Part shown: positions 44,960 to 53,923 of the stretch, piece by piece | Layout: every line of letters begins with the position of its first letter | Position numbering within the stretch: position 1 is the stretch's first letter | DNA from: Eupeodes corollae | Taxonomy: Eukaryota > Arthropoda > Insecta > Diptera > Syrphidae | Direction of reading: 5' to 3' | NCBI RefSeq assembly: GCF_945859685.1 | Contig: NC_079147.1 | Coordinates: 10,767,289 to 10,831,288, forward strand | DNA: 64,000 nt | Position numbers and translations under genes: made by a program | Notes under the pieces: model-generated | What the model was told of the DNA's origin: nothing | The model's input: only the letters and a program-made list of their open reading frames with translations | The model's database searches: none

Positions 44960-45342
44960 TACAGAATAAGTATGATGATGTCATCTTCTTCTGGTCCCAT
45001 CTTGGTGTACAAACAATAGTCGTGATTGGATCTTTTAAATCCCAATTGAAGAAGAAAATCGCTAAACTTTTTGTTCCAACATCGGGGTGCTTGCTTTAAG
45101 CCTTAGATGGATTTGAGTAAGCGACAAACATTTTCATCTGCTTCGGAAACCTCTTCTGGAACAGGCATATAAAGTTTTTCCTTCAACTCACTATGTAAAA
45201 ATGCAGTCTTTATATCTAATTGGTGAAATATCAGGTTTTTGTACAGTCCAACAGCTAACACAATTCGTATGGTTGTCAATTTCGCAACGGGTGAGTAGGT
45301 TTCGTCAAATTGAATTACAGCCTTTTGTAAATATCCCTTCAC
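44960..45342 (-). pseudogene. Copia-like reverse transcriptase N-terminal part
   Basis: The minus strand encodes MKGYLQKAVIQFDETYSPVA, LTTIRIVLAVGLYKN and FHQLDIKTAFLHSELKEKLY (first catalytic Asp), then MPVPEE. This is the KG..Q..G.D..ETYSPV...T.R.....A motif set of Ty1/Copia RT. It continues after a frameshift through CLYTKMGPEE to the inversion point near 44946, before the YVDD block is complete. Confidence 0.8.
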
Positions 45343-45718
45343 TATGAGTCTGGCCTTATATCTTGTCGGCTCACCGTTCTCGTTAACTTAAATTTGGAAG
45401 ATCCACTTCGGTTTCAAAATCTTCGCATTCTTCGGTTTTCTGACCACTTGCCAAACTTTGTTTTCGTTCATTGAAGAGAGTTCGTCTTCAACCATTTTGC
45501 AGCATCAGAGCAGGAATTGATTTCACCAAAAGAATTAGGAATACCTGTTAAAAATTCATCCGCAGAAGTTGCTCTATAACTCATGTAATAATCATCAAAC
45601 TTACTTGGAGGTCGGCGCTCCCGTTCGCTGCGCCTTACAGTAGCCCCGCCTTGAAGATCACTGTTGTAATTTTGCGAAGGGAGCGCAGCTGCACCATCAC
45701 ACCTTTGAACGGATCACT

Positions 45719-45997
45719 TCACTGTTTACCTTCTATGCAGTTCTCGCAAGAACCAATGTCATCCAATGAAGTCATTTTGGGTCCCTTTATCATGTTTTCC
45801 CTTGCAATTTTTGTGAAGGCTCCTTGTCCAACATGACCCAAACGCCTATGCCACAACTTGATTTCTTCTGTTTTACATAGATTAGCTGAATGTCCCTGTA
45901 TTTCGAATTCGACTTCATATAAATTACCTTGCAAGTAAGCTTCTGCACTCACTAGTTCACTTTTAACTATTATAGCTTTGTTTGAAGAATTGGACAT
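45719..45997 (-). pseudogene. Copia-like GAG-pre-integrase domain
   Basis: LWHRRLGHVGQGAFTKIARE and SCENCIEGKQ give the H...H..C..C zinc-binding arrangement (LWH.RLGH, C.NC..GK) that precedes the integrase core in Copia elements. A stop follows immediately and the catalytic core is absent. Confidence 0.8.
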
Positions 45998-46514
45998 CTA
46001 ATCCAACGCTAGTTAGTTTTCTTACAGAAAGTAAGTAGTCCCTCAATTCTGGCAAGTATAACACGTCTTTTATAATGACATCTACATTCTTGTTTGTTTT
46101 TCCGTTTAAAGATCCTGAGCATTTTGCAACTAACAATTGATCATTCTTGGCAACATTGATTTGTATAGCCTCGCTTAACTCATTCTCTTCAGAAAAACAC
46201 CAGTTTTCCTTTGACAGATGATCACTAGCTCTAGAGTCTAATTTCAACTTAATTTTTCTACCAAGTTCTTTCATTCCTCTTGATTGGTTACGATCTGACA
46301 TCAAACAGATGCCTTTCGTATTTTTGTTGCATCTTTGATTGGGCCCAACGTCATTTTTCCGACAGTCTATTGCTAAGTGAAAGTGCCCTATCTTGTTACA
46401 CTTAAAGCATTTACCTTGAAACTTAAAGGTTTTCTTTGGGTATTTCTTCACAGCGAACGACGATTTTGCATGAAAAACTTCACCTTCCTTATCTTCTAAT
46501 TTCACTTCTTCCAA
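45963..46514 (-). pseudogene. Copia-like gag zinc knuckle and protease
   Basis: CFKCNKIGHFHLAIDC is the nucleocapsid knuckle, with CX2CX4HX6C spacing instead of the usual HX4C. The protease site reads LKLDSRASDHLSKENWCF, where the normal D-S-G-A has Arg for Gly, probably inactivating it. VLYLPELRDYLLSVRKLTSV is the conserved segment before GAG-pre-integrase. 183 codons open. Confidence 0.75.
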
Positions 46515-46596
46515 AAGTATCCGATCTTTGACAATACCAAACTTAAGTTATCCACCCGTTAAGTTTTGTAAGGCAGTAACTAACGGATCGAACTTT

Positions 46597-47034
46597 TCAG
46601 AGAGTGTTAGGAAGAATTGATGCTCCAGACATCTTCAGTTGCCTTACCAAGTTTTCAAAAATCATGATAAGGTTAGCTACTGAATCATTATCATTCAAAC
46701 GAAGCTTCGTTAGCTGCTTCCGTACCAAAAGTTGGTTAACAACCGATTTTCTTGAAAAAGATGATTGAAGGCTTTTCCGCATCTTTTTAGCAGTATTCTT
46801 TTCACGGGTATAACTTAAGCAGTCGTTATGCAAAAACGCTACGATTTTATCCTTCGTTTTCCTATCTCTTCTAGAAAATTCTTCATATCCTGCATTAGTA
46901 GCCTCAAGTACTTTCGTTAAAACATCAGCCAGATTAAGCGAGTCCAGATGTGTTCAAACTCTGAACTGCCAATCATCGAATCCGCTCCGATTGAATTGTG
47001 GAATTCCACCGACTGGCTCTTTTGATTCGCCCAT
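46597..47034 (-). pseudogene. Copia-like gag N-terminal half
   Basis: Starts at 47034, frameshifts near 46950, then is open 46833-46597: MHNDCLSYTREKNTAKKMRK, then SVVNQLLVRKQLTKLRLNDN and FENLVRQLKMSG. The L...L..LR...G.S....I..FE.LV..L pattern is the gag helix region (retrotran_gag type) of Copia elements. Confidence 0.65.
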
Positions 47035-47038
47035 AACC

Positions 47039-47604
47039 ATTAGGTTAGGTTAGGTTAACGTGGCGGCGGATTAAAAATCCACACACTTAGGCCAAGAGAA
47101 AGGCCCATTGAATCTAGAGAATCTAGAGAATTACTTCTTATTAGTCGAACCATTTTGAGCTTTTTATTAAGGGAAGAAGATATTTGATATCCTTTTTAGC
47201 TAGTTCACTGGGATTATCAAAAGAGTAGTCCCCCAGATGAAGTTTGCGTCTGAGTGAAAGAGCAGGGCAAGCTACAATGATAAGGGAGGCGGAATGAGAT
47301 GCATAGATTAAGCTTTTCTGAGTAGGTACACACCACTACCAACTCCCTCATTTGTCTTGGATCCATCTGTATAAAAATGAATACTTTTGTTTTCCAGGAG
47401 TTTGTTGTCTTCCCATTCATCTCTGGATGGAATGGATACCTGGAAGTTTTTTCCAAATAGGGGTTTAGGAATAGTGTAGTGTATGTACTTTGGTATAGAA
47501 CCAAAGAAGTTCAAAATGATGGAGTGCCCCACATTGTTGTTGGTCCATTGAGATGAGGCGTTGAGTCTTATAGCTGTACTCGCTGCCACTTGTTTGCTGA
47601 AGAT
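47039..47604 (-). mobile_element. LINE family A, third copy: 3' part (left of the Gypsy insertion)
   Basis: On the minus strand NFFGSIPKYIHYTIPKPLFG, FQVSIPSRDEWEDNKLLENK and IHFYTDGSKTNEGVGSGVY match the 6-7 kb copy, followed by a deletion and the C-terminal and 3' UTR parts. The 3' end is a CCTAA repeat (plus strand TAGGTTAGGTTAGGTTAACG, 47041-47060) directly next to the Copia PBS. The 5' side is cut at 47604 by the Gypsy LTR; the rest of the element continues at 61107. Confidence 0.85.
47601..47604 (+). other. Target-site duplication AGAT (left)
   Basis: AGAT precedes the 5' LTR and is repeated at 61107-61110 after the 3' LTR. A 4-bp duplication is usual for this Gypsy group. Confidence 0.85.
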
Positions 47605-47992
47605 TGTTGTGGCCACCGATAGGCCAGAGTTGTCCTAGGTTAGTCACTATTCCTGCAAGGAAAATTCAAAAATATTAGGAAAAATTACAGAGAATACCTA
47701 CAATGCTGACCAGGGACATAGACTGGGTAAGACCCAGATCGATAGTTCTGGTCAGAATAGGCAGGAGAAATTACTTACCTAGTGACTCTGGTTTGCATCC
47801 ATTCCATTTAGTTATTTTATTTTTTTTGTTTTTCCTATTACTTGTTTTTCTTTTATGTTTATTTATTTACCGGCGCACGCAACTTCTTTTTCGTAATTCG
47901 AATCACTGACAATCTGACATTACAATTAGGGACGAAATAGACATATGTCATGAAAAAGAGACAGAAGTAAAGAATAGGGATTAAGAAGATGG

Positions 47993-48000
47993 TATAAAAG
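47993..48000 (+). promoter_or_regulatory. TATA box of the 5' LTR
   Basis: TATAAAAG in GGTATAAAAGGAGGACG. Transcription would start about 30 bp downstream, near 48025-48030, giving a U3 of about 0.42 kb and a very long R-U5. Confidence 0.6.
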
Positions 48001-49497
48001 GAGGACGAAGAAATTGCAGAAGCGACGGATATATGTTCATAGGTATGAAAGGAACGACAATACCCACAATATTAAATATTTAATGAAAAGTTTAATGCGA
48101 ATTGGGAAAGGTGGGAAAAATAAGAAAGGATTAGATAGGAGTGAAATTAAGCTTTAAAGCAAGGGTCCAGACGATGCTGAAAGAGTAGTTTTGCGAACAT
48201 TGCGGGAAATAATAAACTATGCGGTAATTGAAGATCGTAACCGCTAAAGGAACTTGACTAGAAGTCATTTGTAGTTCAGAGTGGGTGACGAAAGCATCTA
48301 TGTATGTATTTAAATTTAAAAGTGGCATAAAACAAAAGAAGTGAAAAAAAAAACGTAATAAAAAAAAGGAAATAGGTTCGTTGTCCGTCTAACGCGTGAA
48401 GAATTTAAATTAAATTTATTTTTCTTAAAGGTTTTTTTTGTATAAGTTTTTTGTAACGACTAATATATGTTCAGTGAAGAAAGAAAGCAAATAAATCCAT
48501 AAAGAAAAAAAAAATTTAAAATAATAGCTGAGGGTGAGTGATACTTTTATATTATAATAGGAACAAATAAAAAAAATCATAAATACGTATTGTAGTGAGA
48601 TTGAGTTTTGGCGACCGGCACGGTGGTTGGCGTCGGAGTGACCGACGGTCCTAGAGCAAGAAAATTTCATTCCCAAGGTGATGTGGAGGTTGTGCTGAAC
48701 ATAAGATTGATCCGTCGATAGACCCGGATCACCAAGTAACTTTACTAGCCGAAACCAATCTCACCCCTATATTTATATAAGTTTTAACTACATATACATA
48801 TATATATATATATCGTTGTGCATTCTCGTTAACATTTACGCCAATCCGGCGGGATAGGAGAAAAGGATTCGGTTCCTGGCGAATCGATTCTAGGATTTGC
48901 TTATATATATATATATATATACGTATACCTAGCTGTCCAACAAATAACAAAGGAAAAATTAGTAACGTGACATTGAAACAACAAATATTCAAATTTATAA
49001 CGACTTTATTTTGTAACTCCTTGTATCGGTATATGTGTCTAGAGTGCGTCGTTATTTTTTGTTAGTGTCGAGTAAGCATTACGGGTAAAGTTCGTCGGGG
49101 CGGCGTAGGTTCCCCATACCCCTCCCTGTCAAAGTAGAGGCAACATTTTGCATCCCTTTAGCTACCTATAGAGAGCTCTTGGTAGGTAGGATAAAAGAGG
49201 AATTTATACAGCTGCTTCATAAAAGGAAGACGGCGTAGATTTCCGGGGAGAACAAGGGAACTTAAGTCTCCTCCATACGGAGAAAGTCCCTGTTTTTTTG
49301 TTTGTTTTTGGATTAGGTACACTAGGTACATATATACTTCTGAGGAGAAATTTTGTGTTTTCCTTTGATTTTTTTTATTTAAGTTATTTCAATTTTTCAA
49401 TTTTTTATAAATTTACAATTTTTCTAATTTTCAAATTTCGAAATTATTCTTTATATTTTTTTATATATTCCATTTATGTTAGTTACGAGTCTATTTA

Positions 49498-49503
49498 AAT
49501 AAA
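49498..49503 (+). promoter_or_regulatory. AATAAA in the 5' LTR
   Basis: A candidate polyadenylation signal (in TTTAAATAAAATGTAAG); the functional copy would be the one in the 3' LTR at 60280-60285. Other AATAAA hexamers exist in the LTR, so the choice is tentative. Confidence 0.4.
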
Positions 49504-49776
49504 ATGTAAGTCACGTTACAGTGTAGTCGATTTGTTGTGTTTTTTTTTTTTTTGATTTTATCAACTTTTGGTGTTCAGAACTTAAATATTATGGAGTGCT
49601 GATTACAATTTTCAGAGGAGGTGTGGTAGGGCTGGATAATGCTCTTCAGTGAACCGGGTTCCACAACGTAAACTTCAGCTTCAAAGACTAGTAAGGGGAG
49701 TTCGAAAGTAAAGGCCAGTCGAACTCCAGGTTGGGTGGGTACGGCCATGCTGCAACAACAGCCGCAGCGTTCCCGA

Positions 49777-49925
49777 GGTGTGTCAGGTCCGGCGTGAATG
49801 TCGTGTTATCCGGTGATAGTGTGTCAGGTCGAGCGTGAATGTAGTATAGATTGGTGATGGTGTGTCTGGTGATGGTGTGTCGGTCGTAGTGTGTCGATAG
49901 TTCTGTGTCTGGTGGCGGTGTGTAG
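49777..49925 (+). repeat. GTGTGTC-rich minisatellite within the LTR
   Basis: Irregular repeats of GGTGTGTC, AGGTC.(A/G)GCGTGAATGT and GGTGATGGTGTGTC, repeated identically at 60559-60707 in the 3' LTR. It keeps minus-strand frames open (a Thr/His/Pro-rich 105-codon frame), which is probably incidental. Confidence 0.7.
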
Positions 49926-50326
49926 GTTGTCCAGTGTTTGGTGTTCTTTACTTGTAGTGCTAGTTTGGAAGTCATGTTTTGGTTGTAGTGTGCAAGTCTG
50001 TACAAATTTGTTTGTTCTTTTAGAGTTATGGGTTAATGTTATGTTTTTGGGATCGTTTAAGTTTTTGTGTAATGGCATGAAATTTTAGTTTTGGAAAGAG
50101 GTGAGGTCCATCTACGAAGGTAAGATCCCCCCCTCATCCGGCGAGCTTAGCCGAGCATCCCGAGCATGCCATCGCCTTCGTAGTGGACATTCTATCCCAA
50201 CTCCCGTACCCCTTATCCCATCCTAGTTCTGGCCTACCCTTATGGGCTGGTCATTGAATCCTCCGCGCTCCTATCCTATCCTAAATCCCTTCCCTTATTA
50301 ATCTACCTATTGCCTCTCATTTCAAA

Positions 50327-50339
50327 TGGCGCCCAACGT
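50327..50339 (+). other. Primer-binding site, tRNA-Lys type
   Basis: TGGCGCCCAACGT starts 2 bp after the LTR end. It matches the first 13 bases of the well-known PBS complementary to the 3' end of tRNA-Lys(1,2). Confidence 0.8.
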
Positions 50340-50340
50340 A

Positions 50341-50402
50341 TTTGCAACGTTTGTAACGTGTTTCCAACGTTTTTGCAACGTTTGTAACGTGTTTCCAACG
50401 TT
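50341..50402 (+). repeat. Two perfect 31-bp tandem units just after the PBS
   Basis: 50341-50371 and 50372-50402 are identical and each contains three AACGT motifs (GCAACGTTT, GTAACGTG, CCAACGTT). The PBS itself ends in CCAACGT. Confidence 0.95.
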
Positions 50403-52120
50403 GTGTTTGTGTGTATGAATGTGATAGTATGTTTTTTTTTTTTAATCTTTTCAGTGGTTTTGGGGCCCAGATCTTGGTCGGAGCATAAGACATAAACGAG
50501 ATAGCTCGTAAGAAAACTCGCTTATTTGCGATGCAAAGACTAAGAGATGGGAACGGAAACCATTAATAAAGATTATGCAAGATTCGGTGACCTGTATTTG
50601 CCTGTTTTCGAAACCGTTTTCAATTGCAGCGTATGTCGTATGCAAGATAGCTTTAAGAATGCTTGCATACTTGCGACGAAGCGTTGAAGATCGGTTCGAG
50701 AGGACAGTCGGAACGAGTAAGGAATAAATATTTTTGCTAAACGTTTAAGGGAGTCCAGTATGTCTTCTTTCGGAGGGTTTTTACGTACCGAATGAATCGC
50801 GACTGGATTTCCAGAATCAATTTGAAGACGGTGATTTTGGTAAGGTTCTAGTCGAATCGTAAGTCTTGGATGGGATAGCTTTATAAAATGCCCACCCAAT
50901 TGCGACGAGGAGGTAAGAACCCCAAAAAGCAAAATAAAAACAGGCTTTTTATAATTAAGTAATGTTGTGTGTGTGTTCATGGTAGTGATTGAGCGGTGTG
51001 AATGAGTGTAAGTTGTATGTTGGACATATCTCGGGAACATAAAGTGAGATTAGCAAGTGAAGCGAAGTTCGTTAGTGTCCCATGTACGAAGAAAAAGAGA
51101 AGTAACTGAAGAATCCGCCTGAAACACCTCCGAAGTGTTTTATGAATATTTTTTTTTAAAAATTTTTGGTATTATCAATTTGTCTAAGTCTTTCGTTCAG
51201 TTTTAATAGTGTTCGACGTTCGCGGTGTCAGATAGTGATAAATGTTTTTTTTTTAGCTTTTCTATTACAAGTGGTTTAAGTATTAAGGTTTTACAAATTT
51301 TCCTTCAGTTTAAAATCGATACATACATACATACATATATTATGTTTTTTTTTATTTCAATTTTATTTACGTTTTTAACATTAAGTTTTTTTTTCTTTGA
51401 TCAGTTTAGGTGTATAGTAATAGTAATATAGTAATTACGATAGGTTTAAGTTATTAATGTTTACAAATTTTTCTATCAGTTTAAAATCTGTACCAGCATA
51501 AACATATATATTTTTTGTTTCTTTTCGTTTTTTTTAATTTCAATTGTTATTTCGGTTTTTAGGAATTAAGTTTTTTTTTAATTATTCAGTTTCGTTTTAA
51601 CTAGCAATTAAGAATTTAAGGTTTAGGTACAATAGTTAAATACATACAAAAAAAAATAAAATACAGTCAAAAAAAAATATATAAAACAAATTAAAAGAAA
51701 AATCCAAAACAAAAAAAAAAAAAAAAAAGACATAGGTGTAGTTTTTTTTTCTTAGATATAGGTATCGGTAGTTTAAAAAGATAAATATAAATAATAGTAT
51801 GTTAAGTAGCACATTTAGTTTATAGATATTTGTAGTGTTACTTAGATTAGTTAGGCTTAGAGTATTAGAATAGGGTTGTAGACTTTAAAGGATTTACATA
51901 AATATATTTTTTTACATTTTTTTTTGAATAATTTAGCTTAGAATTAGATTTTATAGAATAGTTATAACAAATTCATTTTTTTTTTGTACACAATTATAGT
52001 TTTAGGTTTTATTTTTTTTTTGTTTATAGATTATAGGAATAAGTGTATCTTAGGTTAGGGTTTTGTTGTATAGCGTCTAGTGTATAGTTGTATCGTTTTT
52101 GTTTTTGTTGTGCAAGACCT
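50403..52120 (+). other. Gypsy 5' leader, untranslated
   Basis: Long AT-rich leader with CATA repeats (about 51322-51340) and T-runs; no frame resembles a retroelement protein. A 155-codon frame on the minus strand (51040-50573) has no recognisable motif. Confidence 0.6.
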
Positions 52121-53923
52121 ATGAAAAGACAAGAGGAAGAAGAATTAGAAAAGAAAATAATCAAAGTACAAAACTTATTGCCAGATCAAAGACTTACCCG
52201 CTCCTTACGTGAAAAGATTTTACAAGTTCCGTCCGAGATGTCTCGAGTTCAGCACTCTCCTAAGGACAAGTCTGGTCCAAGGTTGGAAAACTCTCCGAAT
52301 GAAGAAGTACCTTCAGCTAAACCTAGTGGGGTAGGACCTATTGACAATATCGCTCGAAATAAAGACCATCATCCCCAGGAAATACAAGGTCGGTCAAAGG
52401 GTTTATTACTAACCGAAGGTGCAAACCCAATTGAGGGAGGTTTAGTAGGTTTAGATTCAGGGGATGGGAGAAGTGTGATCGATACATTATCGGCACCTTC
52501 GTATAGTAATTTGACTCCACCTGGAGGATTATCACCGGAGCCGTCAAATTGGGTCAACGGTATCGCAAGGTCATCCGATAGCGGGGGTCAATCGAACAAT
52601 CATGCCGCGGGTGATGATGATGATAGGTCGGCGATTAATCAGGCCGTAGGTGACGCGTGTGCGTCTTACAACAATACGCTTAGTAGGCAACTAACCGAAT
52701 CGCTAAGAAATGAAATAAGAAAACAGTTTTTAGATCTTTTGAAAGAAACAAACCCAACTCAACCTGGTCCACCAACTGGGGGGGGAAGAGTTCAGAATTT
52801 GATAGGGGATTCTGGTGGGCAAACGCGTCAGTCGAACGATCAGCTTAATAATTTCAGTGCCGATCAGTATCCGAGGCCGTCGTATACTACAAGGGATCGG
52901 AGTGTGAACCAAGGTCCTGTTAGTGCGTCTGAGGCAAACGGCATGTCCCATCCAAACCCATACCAGGAACCAAATGGGTTCACTCCGAGATACTCTCAGC
53001 CTCTCTACTTCAACCCTCCTCCGGTATATCCACCACCGGTGATGAAAACGCCCATCCGGTTAGACAAGTGGAAGCTACAGTTTGACGGGAAGTCCGCTGA
53101 CCCTAGAGTAGAAGAGTTTGTATTCAGAGTCGAGATGCTACAAGATAAGTATAGGTGTGCATGGGCTGAGATTCTAAGAGACTTTCATCTCTTACTCTCG
53201 GGGGCTGCGAGTGAATGGTACTGGTGGTATCTTCGCTCAAATGGACAGCCAGATTGGCCGATGCTACGGGATGCCTTAATACGTCAGTTCGAGAGTTCCA
53301 AATCGGATATCGAGATAACTGGTGAAATAAGGGATCGTAAGCAAGGCAACTGGGAGTCAAGCGACGACTATTTTGCGGCGATAACTCGTTTACGGTCTCA
53401 ATTAAAAGTCCAGATCCCCGAGAATCAGCTGGTAAGGATGATTAAGAGAAACCTGAACGAACGATTGGAGCCGTTAGTGTATCCTCAAACAATTTTCTCA
53501 ATGGACCAACTGAGGATGGCTTGTAAGGAGGCGGAGTACGCTTTTCCGAAAAAGGACCGAGAAGGTCAAAAACCGAATAGAGCTCCACATCGGTTCGTAG
53601 CAAATGAGTTAGATGTTGTTGCGGATCCAGAAGTGGTTTCATCAGTAGGTGAGCACGTAGATGCTTTTCAGCGTTCGGGAGCTCGACCGAAAACTTCAGT
53701 AGGCCAAGGTGAAGGCAGGGCCGGAGAGTGTTGGAACTGTCGGATCCAAGGTCACTCTTTCGTGGACTGTCCTTCCAACAAAAGAAATATATTTTGTTAC
53801 AGGTGTGGGCTTGATGGTGTTATCACTCCCAAATGTCCTCGGTGTAATCCGGAAAACCGCCATCGGAACGCGACAACTCCGGGGGAGTCGCGTTCGACTC
53901 AGACACCCCAGACAAACCTTTAG
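52121..53923 (+). CDS. Gypsy gag polyprotein (600 aa)
   Basis: First ATG of the open frame at 52121 (MKRQEEEELEKKIIKVQ) to a TAG at 53921-53923. Residues 1-300 are charged then Ser/Gly/Asn/Pro-rich and likely disordered. Around 310-480 lies the capsid-like retrotransposon gag domain: IRLDKWKLQFDGKSADPRVE, FHLLLSGAASEWYWWYL, ALIRQFESSKSDIEI and DYFAAITRLRSQL, with the W..A..W and F pattern seen in Ty3/Gypsy gag. Near the C-terminus a CCHC knuckle CWNCRIQGHSFVDC is followed by a second, CYRCGLDGVITPKC, where the His is Val. Gag assembles the particle and packages RNA. No internal stop. The last 24 codons overlap pol in the -1 frame. Confidence 0.9.
   Translation: MKRQEEEELEKKIIKVQNLLPDQRLTRSLREKILQVPSEMSRVQHSPKDKSGPRLENSPNEEVPSAKPSGVGPIDNIARNKDHHPQEIQGRSKGLLLTEGANPIEGGLVGLDSGDGRSVIDTLSAPSYSNLTPPGGLSPEPSNWVNGIARSSDSGGQSNNHAAGDDDDRSAINQAVGDACASYNNTLSRQLTESLRNEIRKQFLDLLKETNPTQPGPPTGGGRVQNLIGDSGGQTRQSNDQLNNFSADQYPRPSYTTRDRSVNQGPVSASEANGMSHPNPYQEPNGFTPRYSQPLYFNPPPVYPPPVMKTPIRLDKWKLQFDGKSADPRVEEFVFRVEMLQDKYRCAWAEILRDFHLLLSGAASEWYWWYLRSNGQPDWPMLRDALIRQFESSKSDIEITGEIRDRKQGNWESSDDYFAAITRLRSQLKVQIPENQLVRMIKRNLNERLEPLVYPQTIFSMDQLRMACKEAEYAFPKKDREGQKPNRAPHRFVANELDVVADPEVVSSVGEHVDAFQRSGARPKTSVGQGEGRAGECWNCRIQGHSFVDCPSNKRNIFCYRCGLDGVITPKCPRCNPENRHRNATTPGESRSTQTPQTNL

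Larger units (their letters stand above)
44946..47038 (-). mobile_element. Copia-like element piece 2 (-): gag, protease, integrase start, RT start
   Basis: Read on the minus strand from the PBS (47038-47028): gag start MGESKEPVGGIPQFNRSGFD at 47034, gag to 46514, zinc knuckle and protease (46514-45963), GAG-pre-integrase (45997-45719), a deletion scar, then RT (45342 to about 44960). The region from the integrase core to the linker is missing; piece 1 holds part of exactly that region in the other orientation. Frame breaks are many. Confidence 0.8.
47605..50324 (+). repeat. Gypsy 5' LTR, 2720 bp
   Basis: Starts TGTTGTGGCCACCGATAGG and ends CCTATTGCCTCTCATTTCA. It matches 58387-61106 base for base at an offset of 10782 apart from about five differences. 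Contains a TATA box at 47993, a TA microsatellite region (about 48790-48920), an AATAAA at 49498 and a GTGTGTC-rich array at 49777-49925. Short frames on both strands inside it repeat identically in the 3' LTR and look non-coding. Confidence 0.95.

Noticed and set aside
47041..47060. Interstitial telomere block (TTAGG)n
   Set aside because: Only about three units, at the 3' end of a LINE; better explained as the LINE tail.
49688..50078. 105- and 84-codon minus-strand frames in the LTR, repeated at 60470-60860
   Set aside because: Thr/His/Pro-rich translation of the GTGTGTC minisatellite. Identity between LTRs reflects recent insertion, not selection.
50573..51040. 155-codon minus-strand frame in the Gypsy leader
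   Set aside because: No recognisable motif; antisense to a retroelement leader. Most likely incidental.
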